In this document: positions 54,101 to 63,795 of the stretch, piece by piece
Layout of the letters: each line of letters opens with the position of its first letter
Position numbering within the stretch: position 1 is the stretch's first letter
Assembly (NCBI GenBank): GCA_008360975.2
Contig: CM039187.1
Span: forward strand, 22,083,424-22,147,423
Source: Lichenostomus cassidix
Taxonomy: Eukaryota > Chordata > Aves > Passeriformes > Meliphagidae
Length of the DNA stretch: 64,000 nucleotides
Reading direction: 5' to 3'
Made by a program: the position numbers and the translations under genes
The notes under the pieces: generated by a model
Told to the model about the DNA's origin: nothing
Databases searched by the model: none
Seen by the model: only the letters and a program-made list of their open reading frames with translations

Positions 54101-57100
54101 TCGTTCTGCCTTGTCCTCCTGTGACTGCTGAGAATTCCCCACGAGCTTGCATGCATTCCATGTATGTCTCCATGACCACAGAACAGAATTTTACCACCCT
54201 GGAATCATGAAAATATGGATGTTCCATCACATTACTCAGAAAATTGTCTGTATTACATAGTTACAGAAAAGGTAAGTTAAATTGTGTATGCACCATCATG
54301 ACTTAGAATGCAAAAAAAATTATATACTTACAAATAATAGGAATTTCTATTTACTAGAAGGATGCTATTTCTTTAAATACCTAATTATGCTACCCTGATT
54401 ATTTGTGAAAATGCCTTCAGATGAAAAGTCTGAGAATTAAAATAGCTCTACTGAATACTAAAAATTGTAACTTAATTGCTCTTCTGGCTCCTGAGATGAC
54501 ACTGTGCTACACACACCTGGTTTGTTGGCTAGGATCTCCAGGATCTACAGCAATAGAAACAATAGCACAGTAGTACCTATGAGTTTTTTTTCAGCTTACA
54601 AATAATTAATGCAAATAATCTCCCCAAATTCTATGTGTTCTCTCTGATAAAGTTGCCTATTATCTGGCTTCAAGTTCTATCTGTGTGAGAAGATATGGCC
54701 TTACTTACAAATTTGTGTTATTACTGCTATTTTAATATGACAATCCTGGTGATTTTACATTGTTGGTAGTTAGCAAGAGCGTTCTGCATTGATATTACTG
54801 GACTGAATGCTGTACAACCAGACGATATAAATATAATTTTTTAGTTGATGACCGCTATTTCTAGAATGTTTAAACTGAAAGATGAAGAGGAGGAAAAGTG
54901 CAAACATGGTTACTTTCAGATTATTTTATGTTATTATCACAGGATGCTGATTTGACATAAGTTACAGTTGTAATGCCCACATTACACTGATAGCAAATTG
55001 TAAATGCTGCAGTTGAAAATATAATGAAAATTTCAGCTTCTCTGGTGGAAAAAATATTTTAATAGACAGAGAGACCATTAGGTTATTGAGAGAGATTGTT
55101 GTTATCTGTAAGCACCTGGATTCTGAATTGCAAGATCTCTCTAGAGACTCTCTCTGCTCTCATGGCTCTCCTACTGCCTGTATTCCAGTGCCTTTCAGGA
55201 TGAAATGGGACAGCTCAACACAGAGTAATATGCAGAGCTATCTCTCTTCCCTTCGCCATCAAATTGTTAATGCATTATGGACTATTTTATAGTTTTGATC
55301 AGGAAACATATAAGGAGCTGACTAGCAAAGACAGAATGATGTGTGTGATGGGGCAGTGTGGTTTCATTGAACGTAATAAGTTGTATTTTTGCTGGAACCT
55401 TGTGGTCTGTGCATGCTGGCAATCTGCAAGACTCTGCTGCTCTCTCCTGAGATGCTAGAGTTCCCTGGCATGAGAAGTTGACTTCCCTAATACAGAAGAA
55501 AGCTCTGGGCACATCCATTATTTCAGCAGCTTCCAGAGTATGAAAGAGCTACAGTAACCAAGATAAAAAAAACCCAAAAAACTCAGAAGTGCTAGGAATC
55601 GAATTGCAGGTACAGCAAAATTATTAGCATGATGATGGCTTGTGCACAAGGGATCAAAGGGCATGAAAAATAGAAACAGTTCCATCTGTTCTTGCCAAAA
55701 GGGGCCAGAATAGAAAGTCACAAATTTCTTACTGTATTTAGTAGACCAGGTGTATGTTCTCTTGGTTGGCTTTTTTAGATTTTCTATTTAAAAAATACAC
55801 TTCAGTAAAACAGTGTAAAACTGCCATAATTTTAATCCACGCTTAAACATGGATTATTTTTCCCTAGTCCATCAGCAGTAAAAATGCTTTCTCTTGTAGC
55901 TCTCCTAGATTCTTACTGCATATGTAGCATAGCATTGAAAGTGTCTCCATTATATGCCATTTGGGGCTTCATATTTATTAGTTTGCAGTATCAGTTGTGC
56001 TCAGTTGCAAGTAAAATAAACTATATTTATTTTAAATGCCAATTCTGCAATCTTGACATGGGAACTGGGAGTAAGAATTTCTGTTTTGGAACTGCATTTT
56101 GACCCTGGAAATTAAAGTTGAGAATTGGCAGAAACTTTCTTAGTTAATTTGAAGCAATTCTTTAGTCCAAGGTCTAAAAGAGAACATATTTCAAAATAGT
56201 AAGGACTGTGTGTAAACTCAAAAGGATTGTGCTTCAATCAACCCAGTTGAGCTACAATAATAAAAAGTGTTAAAATATATTTGTATCAGTCAAATGAGCA
56301 GATCAAATTTTGGATACATGTATAAGAAGAGATGAGCAAATCCTGGTTTGTTACTTTAGCTTAAGTCTTTTATTACTCCATTGATTTAAACTGAATTTCT
56401 GTGAACTTAGCCAGTGCAACTGAGATCACATTCAGTGAAGTACAGTGAAATAAAACTCAGCTTAATGGGAATGATGATCTAAATTACACAACCTGATAAT
56501 CTATAATGTCTTTTTTGATCAACCAACATTTGATAAACTTCTTGTCGATACTATTTGCTTTCTGACACGTTTTGACCCAAATCAATGTAGCCTTTTATTC
56601 CAGGCTGTATTTTAACAAATTTGACTCAAGTTGGCCACTTCGACCTCCTTTTTGCTCTGTACTCTAGTAGTTTTGTGTGATTTAAGAAAATTCGGACTGA
56701 ATTAAAAGGGCAACATGAACTAAATAATATAGGATAAAGATGTTAGGATAGATAATAAGATAAAAATAATCTCAAATCCATTTCATTTTAAAAAGACACC
56801 AAGTGGTGTCCTGAGAAGCTCTTCTGTCATATCCTTTGCTTATACTAGAAAGCAGAACATAATATTTATTTAAGATGGTGACCCTCATTGATTAGCTTAT
56901 TTGAAAGGAGTTTGTTTTTTCTCAAATCTCAGCCAGTAGTTTTTTGGATGAGATGGAGTTCTCACTGAATAAATAGCAAAGAAACAGAACTATCATGGAA
57001 AGCTTTGTATTTCTGTTGTTTACTGATGTTATACTATTGTTGGCTAAATGCAGAGATGTGTGTAAAGAGGAACAACATTCTGCTTAGGTATCCAGTCCCA

Positions 57101-58600
57101 CACACAACTCTGCAAAAGACTGCTCTATTAATTACAAAATATATTGGTCTCACTAGCAAGAGGAACAAGACTGATCAATCCTCCTCAGCAATGAAAAATC
57201 AGACAGTCTAAAACATTAGTATGACAACAATGTATTGTTTGGGACCTAAGAAGTGCAAGGACAATAACAGTAAAAATCCCCATTTATGGGGCACTTTATC
57301 AAACAAACATCTCAGGGCACCACACAACAAAAACATAAGAAAATGAAATCAACCAGAGCTGTGGGCTTGATTGAATGGATATCATTGATCCTTTTTCCTA
57401 AAAGCATAATGAAAAAAAACCCCAACTCTTCATCTCTTGAGCTCTATCATAAAAGTTCAAAACCTGTTTCAGATGCATAGTACTAACATCCTGGAGATGA
57501 TTTCTTTTCTTGCTGATTCTAGATTTGTTCCAGCAGGGCACAGAATAGCATGCCTGAAACAGTTGATTGAAACTGATTTATAGTGTGCCTACCACCTCCT
57601 AGAACAAAATCTTATTCAAGGATTATAGAAAAATGCCTTAAATTTGAGGGAAAGTACAAGAGATTAGTTGATATAATCTCTGATATTTTAGCTATTTTCT
57701 CTCCTTTTTTGATATGTCAACATCTATCTTTGTTTCAGATTCGTGCATATGCCTCTACTATGAGGCTGTTCCAAATCACAAACCAGTTTTGGTCTTTTTC
57801 TTGCTTTCCCTGTCTCAAGTTCCTTTCTGTTGATACTGGGACTCCCATCCTGCATCCAGATGCATGATGCAATTATGTCTGTAAACCCTTTTTCCTCCCT
57901 TCTCAAAGTGCAAGAGAAGGCACTCCTCTTGGCAGATAGTCGAGGTGAAGATGCCTAAATATAGAAAATGTCATCTCTAATGGCCCATTCCACTGCCCAC
58001 CCTCATTTCCATGCTCAGTGCGATGTCTGTGTCAACTATCAGGTTAAATGAATAATAATAAGCTCAATAAAGCTTTTCATCAGCATACTTTGCCTGACGT
58101 TCACCACTCATTGGTATTTTTCCTATGTTTGCTTGAACAATCTCTTACCTCCATTCATCCTCACATGTATGAGCCCAGACACTGCCTAGAGAAGTTGCCA
58201 GGCAAGAAAAGATGTCTGTAAAGTCTGCACCATTGAGGAGCTTCATCAAACTGATCAGTCCAAGCTGCATTACCTCTGCTCTGTGAATTCTGTCTGAGCT
58301 GCAGTTCAATGCTAGAAACTGTTCAGTAGATATAGAAAACAGACAACTATCCAGGCAAACAGTGCTTATGCCAGCTGACAATCCAGAAAAAGAAGCTGGT
58401 GGTCTGCACAATGAGCACATTCTTTTGTTAAGCAGGATAAAGCAAACATTCATACGGAAAAGCCTAAAAAGACACTTGATTTTTTCAGATTCAAAACTAA
58501 ATTTCACTTCTGTATATATCAGAGGCACTTGCAAAAGAGAAAATGTCTGTTAAGAAAGGTAATGAATAAAGATGCTTTCTTTTCCTCATCCAGACAATTT
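48113..58600. other. Non-coding DNA, no gene seen
   Basis: The largest open frames are 157 codons (48014-48487 on -) and 129 codons (58145-58534 on -). Neither shows a recognisable domain or flanking splice sites I would trust. The stretch upstream of the retrovirus was read for a copy of the LTR that begins at 63546; none was found. Confidence 0.5.
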
Positions 58601-58685
58601 AATCTCAAAGCTATTGGTTTTTTTTTTCCCAAAACATGTTGTAAAATACTAATGCTTGTGTCTTTGGACAAGTTTGTAAAAGGCC

Positions 58686-60326
58686 ATGATGCTCAGCTTA
58701 TCTGTATGGGTGCTTTATCTCGCTCTCTATATCTTTCCTCAAATGGGAAACTATCTGCCCGTCGTATTGCTCTTGTTACGATCAGGGCATGGCATGAAAA
58801 TTGCTGTATTGGTTTATTATGCCTATTGCATGGTAACCTGTGAGGCAATGAATACCATTCGGAATATATACTCGACTTTGTCTGCCTGGCCTAACCTGAG
58901 CTGCTTTGTCTGGGATCTCATCAGCAATCGCACCCACCCTCTGGGGCTAGGAGGAGAGAGCGGTTTCTTCCAGCCTTTCAGGTCAGGCACAGCCATTTTT
59001 GACAATATTGACTTCTCTGTGGATGCTAGGGATGGCATAATCTTTTTGTTAGTTCTGTTTTCTTTGACCAGCACCGTTTACCTCATGCTGAAGAACAGAA
59101 CAATACTTCGTCTTCTTGAAGAGGAGAAACTAAGCAAGTCAGCAGGCAAGAGGAAAAGAACCAAAGGAGCAGTCAATGTCTCGCCACAGACCATTGCCGA
59201 ATCAGAACAGCCGAAGCCTGTAGCAGTTGCCCCCGTCCAGAAAAAGAAATCCAAGAGCAAGTCAGTCCGCACAGCGACTGATGAGGATGCGGCAGGACCA
59301 TCTCACCAAGCAGAAGAGACAGAGCCAGAGATCATCACTCGCTCTCTATCCCTGGGGGAGCTGCGTGACCTACGGAGGGAATTCACCCGGCAGGCGAATG
59401 AGTCCATCTTGACCTGGCTGCTCCGTATCTGGGACGCCGCAGCTAATGACACCATTCTGGATGGAAGTGAGGCCAGACAACTGGGATCCCTGTCTCAGGA
59501 TGTGGTCATTGACCAGGGGATTGGGAAAACCCAGGAAACTCTCAGCCTCTGGCGGCGATTGCTGCTGAGTGTACGGGACAGATACCTGTGCAAAGAAGAC
59601 CTCCAGATGCACCAAAGGAAATGGAACACAATAGAACAAGGTATCCGATGCCTGAGGGAATTGGCCGTGCTAGAGATCATTTTCTCGGACAACGAGAGAT
59701 TCCCCAAGAGCCCAGATAACGTCCAGTGCACTTCACAAATGTGGCTAAGATTCGCGCGGCTCGGACCAGAGAGATACTCTCGTTACCTGGCAACATTGCA
59801 GTGGAGGGAAGGCGAAGACCAGGTGGGCGTGTTAGCAAACAAACTGAGAATTTATGAGGACACTGTCACCGCCCCACTACGCACCCAGGTCTCATCAGTG
59901 GAAACAAACCTGGCCGCGCAAGTCCGGAGATTGATTGAAAAGAGCCATCAGAAACTAAGGAAAGAGCTCACAGAAAGATTTTTCCATGCCACACCAAAAC
60001 CAACCCGAGTCTCTGCCATCAGGAGCAGACGTACTCCAGTCAGGAAAAGAAAACAAACTCCACGACGTGACCTCTGGTTTTTCCTTCAAGAGCATGGGGA
60101 AGACATGAAGAAGTGGGATAGGAAACCCACCTCCACCTTAGCAGCCCGGGTACGTGAATTGAAAAAAGAAACATCCACTTCAAGAGGCTCATCTAGGTAC
60201 AACACTGCCCCAGTCTCTTGTGGACAGAACCCCCGACAGAATGGAAATGATAATATGACTGATCCTCTTGAAGAAACCTCAGGAACACATTTACAAAAGA
60301 ACATCGTGCACCAAAAACAAGATTAG
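58686..60326 (+). CDS. gag: ERV Gag polyprotein, open, with N-terminal membrane segments
   Basis: Structural polyprotein of the endogenous retrovirus, 546 codons. An in-frame TAA at 58677 lies just upstream, so ATG 58686 (followed by ATG 58689) is the longest start; ATG 58743 (residue 20, MGNYLP) is a credible alternative. Residues 1-51 are hydrophobic. A clear membrane-type segment spans about 117-135 (IIFLLVLFSLTSTVYLML region), with NRT glycosylation-type sites at 81-83 and 137-139. Residues 153-195 are Lys/Ser-rich. The capsid-like core is about 218-420 and begins with SLSLGELRDLRREF. A basic tract at 447-461 (RSRRTPVRKRK) may bind nucleic acid in place of the absent zinc knuckle. The frame ends in TAG 60324-60326 and stays open beyond it into pol. 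The Gag identity comes from position and core pattern; the role of the membrane segments is unknown. Confidence 0.82.
   Translation: MMLSLSVWVLYLALYIFPQMGNYLPVVLLLLRSGHGMKIAVLVYYAYCMVTCEAMNTIRNIYSTLSAWPNLSCFVWDLISNRTHPLGLGGESGFFQPFRSGTAIFDNIDFSVDARDGIIFLLVLFSLTSTVYLMLKNRTILRLLEEEKLSKSAGKRKRTKGAVNVSPQTIAESEQPKPVAVAPVQKKKSKSKSVRTATDEDAAGPSHQAEETEPEIITRSLSLGELRDLRREFTRQANESILTWLLRIWDAAANDTILDGSEARQLGSLSQDVVIDQGIGKTQETLSLWRRLLLSVRDRYLCKEDLQMHQRKWNTIEQGIRCLRELAVLEIIFSDNERFPKSPDNVQCTSQMWLRFARLGPERYSRYLATLQWREGEDQVGVLANKLRIYEDTVTAPLRTQVSSVETNLAAQVRRLIEKSHQKLRKELTERFFHATPKPTRVSAIRSRRTPVRKRKQTPRRDLWFFLQEHGEDMKKWDRKPTSTLAARVRELKKETSTSRGSSRYNTAPVSCGQNPRQNGNDNMTDPLEETSGTHLQKNIVHQKQD
60324..60326 (+). other. 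Single in-frame TAG between gag and pol
   Basis: The same frame runs on without another stop from 60327 through protease and reverse transcriptase. A single UAG between in-frame gag and pol is how gammaretroviruses make Gag-Pol by readthrough. Here it could equally be a ninth G-to-A change of a TGG codon like those in the 3' part of pol. The window alone cannot separate the two. Confidence 0.6.
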
Positions 60327-60380
60327 AGGAGCCCTGCCTCTAGCCAGGTAGAGGAAAGGGATAATCGGATCTATTGGACT

Positions 60381-62075
60381 GTGTGGATCCGATGGCCTGG
60401 CACGTCTGACCCACAAAGATACACGGCTTTGGTTGACACCGGCGCTCAGTGCACCCTGATGCCATCCAGGTATGTGGGGACCGAATCCATTTCTATTTCT
60501 GGGGTGACAGGAGGATCCCAGCAGCTGACTGTACTGGAAGCTAAAGTGAGTTTAACTGGGAACGAGTGGCAGAAACACCCCATCGTGACTAGTCCAGACG
60601 CCCCATGCATCCTCGGCATAGATTATCTCAGGAGTAGATATTTCAAGGACCCGAAGAGACATCGCTGGGCTTTTGGGATAGCAGCCGTAGAGACAGAAGA
60701 CATAAGACAACTGAATAGCCTGCCTGGTCTCTCAGATAACCCGTCTGCTGTAGGACTACTGAGAATTGAAGAACAGCGGGTACCAATTGCTACAGCAACA
60801 GTGCATCGCCGGCAATACCGCACTGACAGAGACTCTGTGGCCCCCATCCATAAGATGATTCGGGATCTAGAGAGCCAAGGGGTGGTCAGCAAGGCTCACT
60901 CACCCTTTAACAGCCCTATATGGCCGGTGCGTAAGTCCAGTGAAAAATGGAAACTGACGGTGGATTACCGTGGCCTAAATGAAGTCACACCACCACTGAG
61001 TGCTGCTGTACCGGACATGTTGGAACTTCAGTATGAGCTGGAATCCAAGGCAGCAAAGTGGTATGCGACCATTGATATTGCCAATGCCTTTTTCTCCATT
61101 CCTCTGGCAGCAGAGTGCAGACCTCAGTTTGCTTTCACCTGGAGGAGTGTGCAGTACACGTGGAACCGACTGCCCCAGGGGTGGAAGCACAGTCCCACCA
61201 TCTGCCATGGACTGATCCAGACTGCACTAGAAAAGGGTGAAGCTCCAGAACATCTGCAGTATATTGATGACATCATTGTGTGGGGGGACACAGCAACGGA
61301 AGTATTTGAGAAAAGAGAGAAAATCATCAGAATTCTCCTGAAAGCCGGTTTTGCCATCAAGAAGAGTAAAGTCAAGAGACCTGCCCGAGAGATCCAGTTC
61401 CTGGGAGTAAAGTGGCAAGACGGACAGCGTCAGATTCCTTCTGAGGTCATCAATAAGATCATCGCGATGTCTCCACCAACCAACAAGAAGGAGACGCAAG
61501 CTTTCCTAGGCGCCATAGGCTTTTGGAAAATGCACATCCCTGAGTACAGCCAGATCGTGAGTCCTCTCTACCTCATAACCCGCAAGAAGAACGATTTCCA
61601 CTGGGGCCCTGAACAGCAGCAAGCCTTCACCCAGATCAAACAAGAGATTGCTCATGCGGTAGCCCTTGGCCCAGTCAGGACAAGACCAGAGGTAAAGAAT
61701 GTGCTTTACTCTGCAGCCGGGAGCCATGGTCTGTCCTGGAGCCTTTGGCAGAAAGTGCCTGGTGAGACCCGAGGTCGACCACTGAGATTCTGGAGTCGAA
61801 GTTACAGAGGGTCTGAAGTCAACTACACTCCCACCGAGAAAGAAATCTTGGCAGCTTACGAAGGAGTACAAGCTGCCTCAGAGGTGATCGGCACAGAAAC
61901 ACAACTTCTCCTTGCACCCCGACTGCCAGTGCTGGGGTGGATGTTCAAGGGAAGGGTTCCCTCTACCCACCATGCCACTGATACCACGTGGAGCAAATGG
62001 ATTGCCCTCATCACACAGCGCGCCCGTATTGGAAACCCGAATCGCCCTGGGATTCTGGAAATCATAACAAACTAG
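60381..62075 (+). CDS. pol: ERV Pol, protease and reverse transcriptase part, open
   Basis: Open frame of 564 codons counted from GTG 60381; there is no ATG at the head, as expected for a Pol made from a Gag-Pol fusion. Residues 14-85 are a retroviral aspartic protease, with the catalytic DTG at 60435-60443 in the context ALVDTGAQ and the C-terminal ILGIDYL pattern. Residues about 150-345 are the reverse transcriptase: WPVRK and LTVDYRGLN in the fingers, the first catalytic Asp in TIDIANAFF (61074), LPQGWKHSP, the YIDD motif at 61260-61271 with both Asp present, and the FLGVKW thumb start. Residues about 365-540 form the connection/tether. All polymerase catalytic residues are intact. The frame ends in a TAG at 62073-62075 that falls between tether and RNase H and is premature, since the same frame continues as RNase H. 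Confidence 0.93.
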   Translation: MWIRWPGTSDPQRYTALVDTGAQCTLMPSRYVGTESISISGVTGGSQQLTVLEAKVSLTGNEWQKHPIVTSPDAPCILGIDYLRSRYFKDPKRHRWAFGIAAVETEDIRQLNSLPGLSDNPSAVGLLRIEEQRVPIATATVHRRQYRTDRDSVAPIHKMIRDLESQGVVSKAHSPFNSPIWPVRKSSEKWKLTVDYRGLNEVTPPLSAAVPDMLELQYELESKAAKWYATIDIANAFFSIPLAAECRPQFAFTWRSVQYTWNRLPQGWKHSPTICHGLIQTALEKGEAPEHLQYIDDIIVWGDTATEVFEKREKIIRILLKAGFAIKKSKVKRPAREIQFLGVKWQDGQRQIPSEVINKIIAMSPPTNKKETQAFLGAIGFWKMHIPEYSQIVSPLYLITRKKNDFHWGPEQQQAFTQIKQEIAHAVALGPVRTRPEVKNVLYSAAGSHGLSWSLWQKVPGETRGRPLRFWSRSYRGSEVNYTPTEKEILAAYEGVQAASEVIGTETQLLLAPRLPVLGWMFKGRVPSTHHATDTTWSKWIALITQRARIGNPNRPGILEIITN

Positions 62076-62636
62076 CCTGAAGGTGAGACTTTTAAATTAT
62101 CTTCAGAAGAAGCAGAGAAGAAAGTAGCACGTGCCGAGGAAGCACCCCCGTATAACGAGCTGCCAGAGAGTGAAAGACACTATGCCCTGTTCACCGATGG
62201 TTCCTGCCGTATTGTAGGCGCAGATCAGAAATGGAAAGCTGCAGTATGGAGCCCCACACGACAAGCTATACAGGCTACCGAAGGACAAGGTAAATCGAGT
62301 CAAGTTGCAGAGCTTAAAGCCATCCAGCTGGCTTTGGATATTGCTGAACGAGAGAAATGGCCAAGGCTCTATCTCTACACCGACTCCTGGATGGTAGCCA
62401 ATGCACTATGGGGATGGTTAAATCGCTGGAGAAAGGCTAACTGGCAGCACAGAGGAAAACCCATCTGGGCCGCTGAGATTTGGCAAGACATCGCCGCCCA
62501 GACAGAAAAGCTGACTGTGAAAGTTCGTCACGTGGATGCACATGTACCTAAGAGTCGGGCTAATGAAGAGCATCGTAACAACGAGCAGGTGGACCGAGCT
62601 GCCAAGGTGGAAGTGTCACAGGTAGATCTAGACTAG
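62076..62636 (+). pseudogene. pol: ERV Pol, RNase H domain, cut off by premature stops
   Basis: Continues the frame of the preceding pol part after TAG 62073. All four acidic residues of the RNase H active site are visible: Asp in FTDGS (62196), Glu in VAELKA (62310), Asp in YTDS (62382) and Asp in EQVDRAA (62592). The domain would degrade RNA in RNA-DNA hybrids during reverse transcription. The segment ends in a second premature TAG at 62634-62636. There are no internal stops or indels. Because the frame is closed on both sides by stops, this copy cannot be made as part of a normal Pol. Confidence 0.9.
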
Positions 62637-63545
62637 CAGCACAAAGGAGAGTTATTTCTAGCTCGTTGGGCCCATGATGCCTCTGGTCATCAAGGGAGGG
62701 ATGCGACATACAGATAGGCTCGTGACCGAGGGGTAGACTTGACCATAGACAACATCTCACAGGTCATCCACAGCTGTGAGACTTGCGCTGCAATCAAACA
62801 GGCCAAGCGGGTGAAGCCTCTGTAGTATGGTGAACGATGGTCAAAGTACAGGTATGGGGAAGTATGGCAAGTTGACTACATCACACTTCCCCAAACCCGC
62901 CAAGGAAAGCGCTACGTGCTAACCATGATAGAAGCAACCACGGGATGGTTAGAGACCTACCCTGTGCCTCATGCTACTACCCAAAACACCATCTTGGGTC
63001 TAGAAAAGCAAGTCCTGTAGAGACATGGTACCCCTGAGAGAATCGAGTCTAACAATGAAACCCATTTCAAAAATGACCTCATAAGCACCTGGGCTAGAGA
63101 ACACGGAATTGAATAGATATACCATATCCCCTATCATGCACCAGCTGCCGAGAAAGTTGAACGGTGCAACAGACTACTTAAAACAACTTTGAAGGCACTT
63201 GGCAGGAGAACCTTCAAAAATTGAGAACTGAACTTAGCAAAGGCCACCTGGATGGTTAACACAAGGAGTTCTATCAATCGAGCCAGTCCTGCCGAGTCTG
63301 AACCTTTGCACACAGTGGATGGAGATAAAGTCCCTGTGGTACACGTAAGAGGTTTTTTAGGAAAGACTGTTTGAATTAGTCCCACCTCAGAGAAAGGCAA
63401 ACCCATCCGTGGAGTGGTTTTTGCCCAAGGACCTGGTTATACTTGGTGGGTGATGCAGGCAGATAGAGAAACCCGTTGTGTCCCACAAAGAGACCTTATC
63501 TTAAGTGAGAACTGTGTAGATGGTAATAGAATAAGGGGTGGATAA
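62637..63545 (+). pseudogene. pol: ERV Pol, integrase domain, six internal stops and altered active site
   Basis: Same frame as gag and the rest of pol. The N-terminal zinc-binding HHCC is present (His at 62673 and 62688, CETC at 62775-62786). In the DDE core the first Asp is at 62874 (WQVDY), the third residue Glu at 63159 (KVER), and exactly 35 residues before it, at 63051-63053, the codon is AAC (Asn) where the family has Asp. Internal stops are TAG 62715, TAG 62823, TAG 63018, TAG 63114, TGA 63222 and TGA 63372. The normal end is TAA 63543-63545. No frameshift was seen. The integrase is dead twice over: by stops and by loss of a metal-binding acid. No dUTPase or env follows. Confidence 0.9.
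63527..63545 (+). promoter_or_regulatory. Polypurine tract before the 3' LTR
   Basis: The purine-rich stretch AATAGAATAAGGGGTGGATAA overlaps the last codons of pol and directly precedes a TGTCC that looks like the start of the LTR. In retroviruses this tract primes plus-strand DNA synthesis. Two T residues interrupt it, so the exact primer is uncertain. Confidence 0.6.
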
Positions 63546-63597
63546 TGTCCTAAGTTGCAATATTGATGTAGTTAAGTATTCTATTACCACCAGCTGT

Positions 63598-63730
63598 GGG
63601 CCATTAGCTGCTATCACCCACTCCTAATGACAGGCAATGGGCCATCCGTTAGCTATTATCACTTGCTAACGACCCACCCCGCATGACAGGCAATGAGCCA
63701 TCAGGGACCCACCGTGTGACTCATGGACTT
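63598..63730 (+). repeat. Tandem repeats in U3 of the 3' LTR
   Basis: Units begin GGGCCAT at 63598 and 63639 and GAGCCAT at 63695. TGACAGGCAAT is repeated exactly at 63628-63638 and 63684-63694, and a TTAGCT-TATCAC motif occurs in the first two units. Unit lengths are 41 and 56 bp, the third unit decays. Repeats of this kind in U3 commonly act as enhancers in retroviral LTRs. Confidence 0.8.
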
Positions 63731-63790
63731 ATCTCATCCCATTGTGAGATGCTCTGCCGAGGAGGGAGGAGCCAGGTGTTCCCACCTGGA

Positions 63791-63795
63791 TATAA
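63791..63795 (+). promoter_or_regulatory. TATA-like box of the 3' LTR
   Basis: TATAA follows the U3 repeats by about 60 bp in the context GGATATAACC. Its place after the repeats matches an LTR promoter; no start site can be assigned. Confidence 0.5.

Noticed and set aside
58145..58534. 129-codon - strand frame just left of the ERV
   Set aside because: No domain or splice context, and it is not related to the retrovirus.
1..58600. CRISPR arrays, bacterial operons, tRNA or rRNA genes
   Set aside because: The DNA is vertebrate in character; no spaced direct repeats, ribosome binding sites or cloverleaf-type sequences were seen.
58529..58843. 104-codon + strand frame overlapping the start of gag
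   Set aside because: It lies in another frame, has no domain and is a shadow of gag over its second half.
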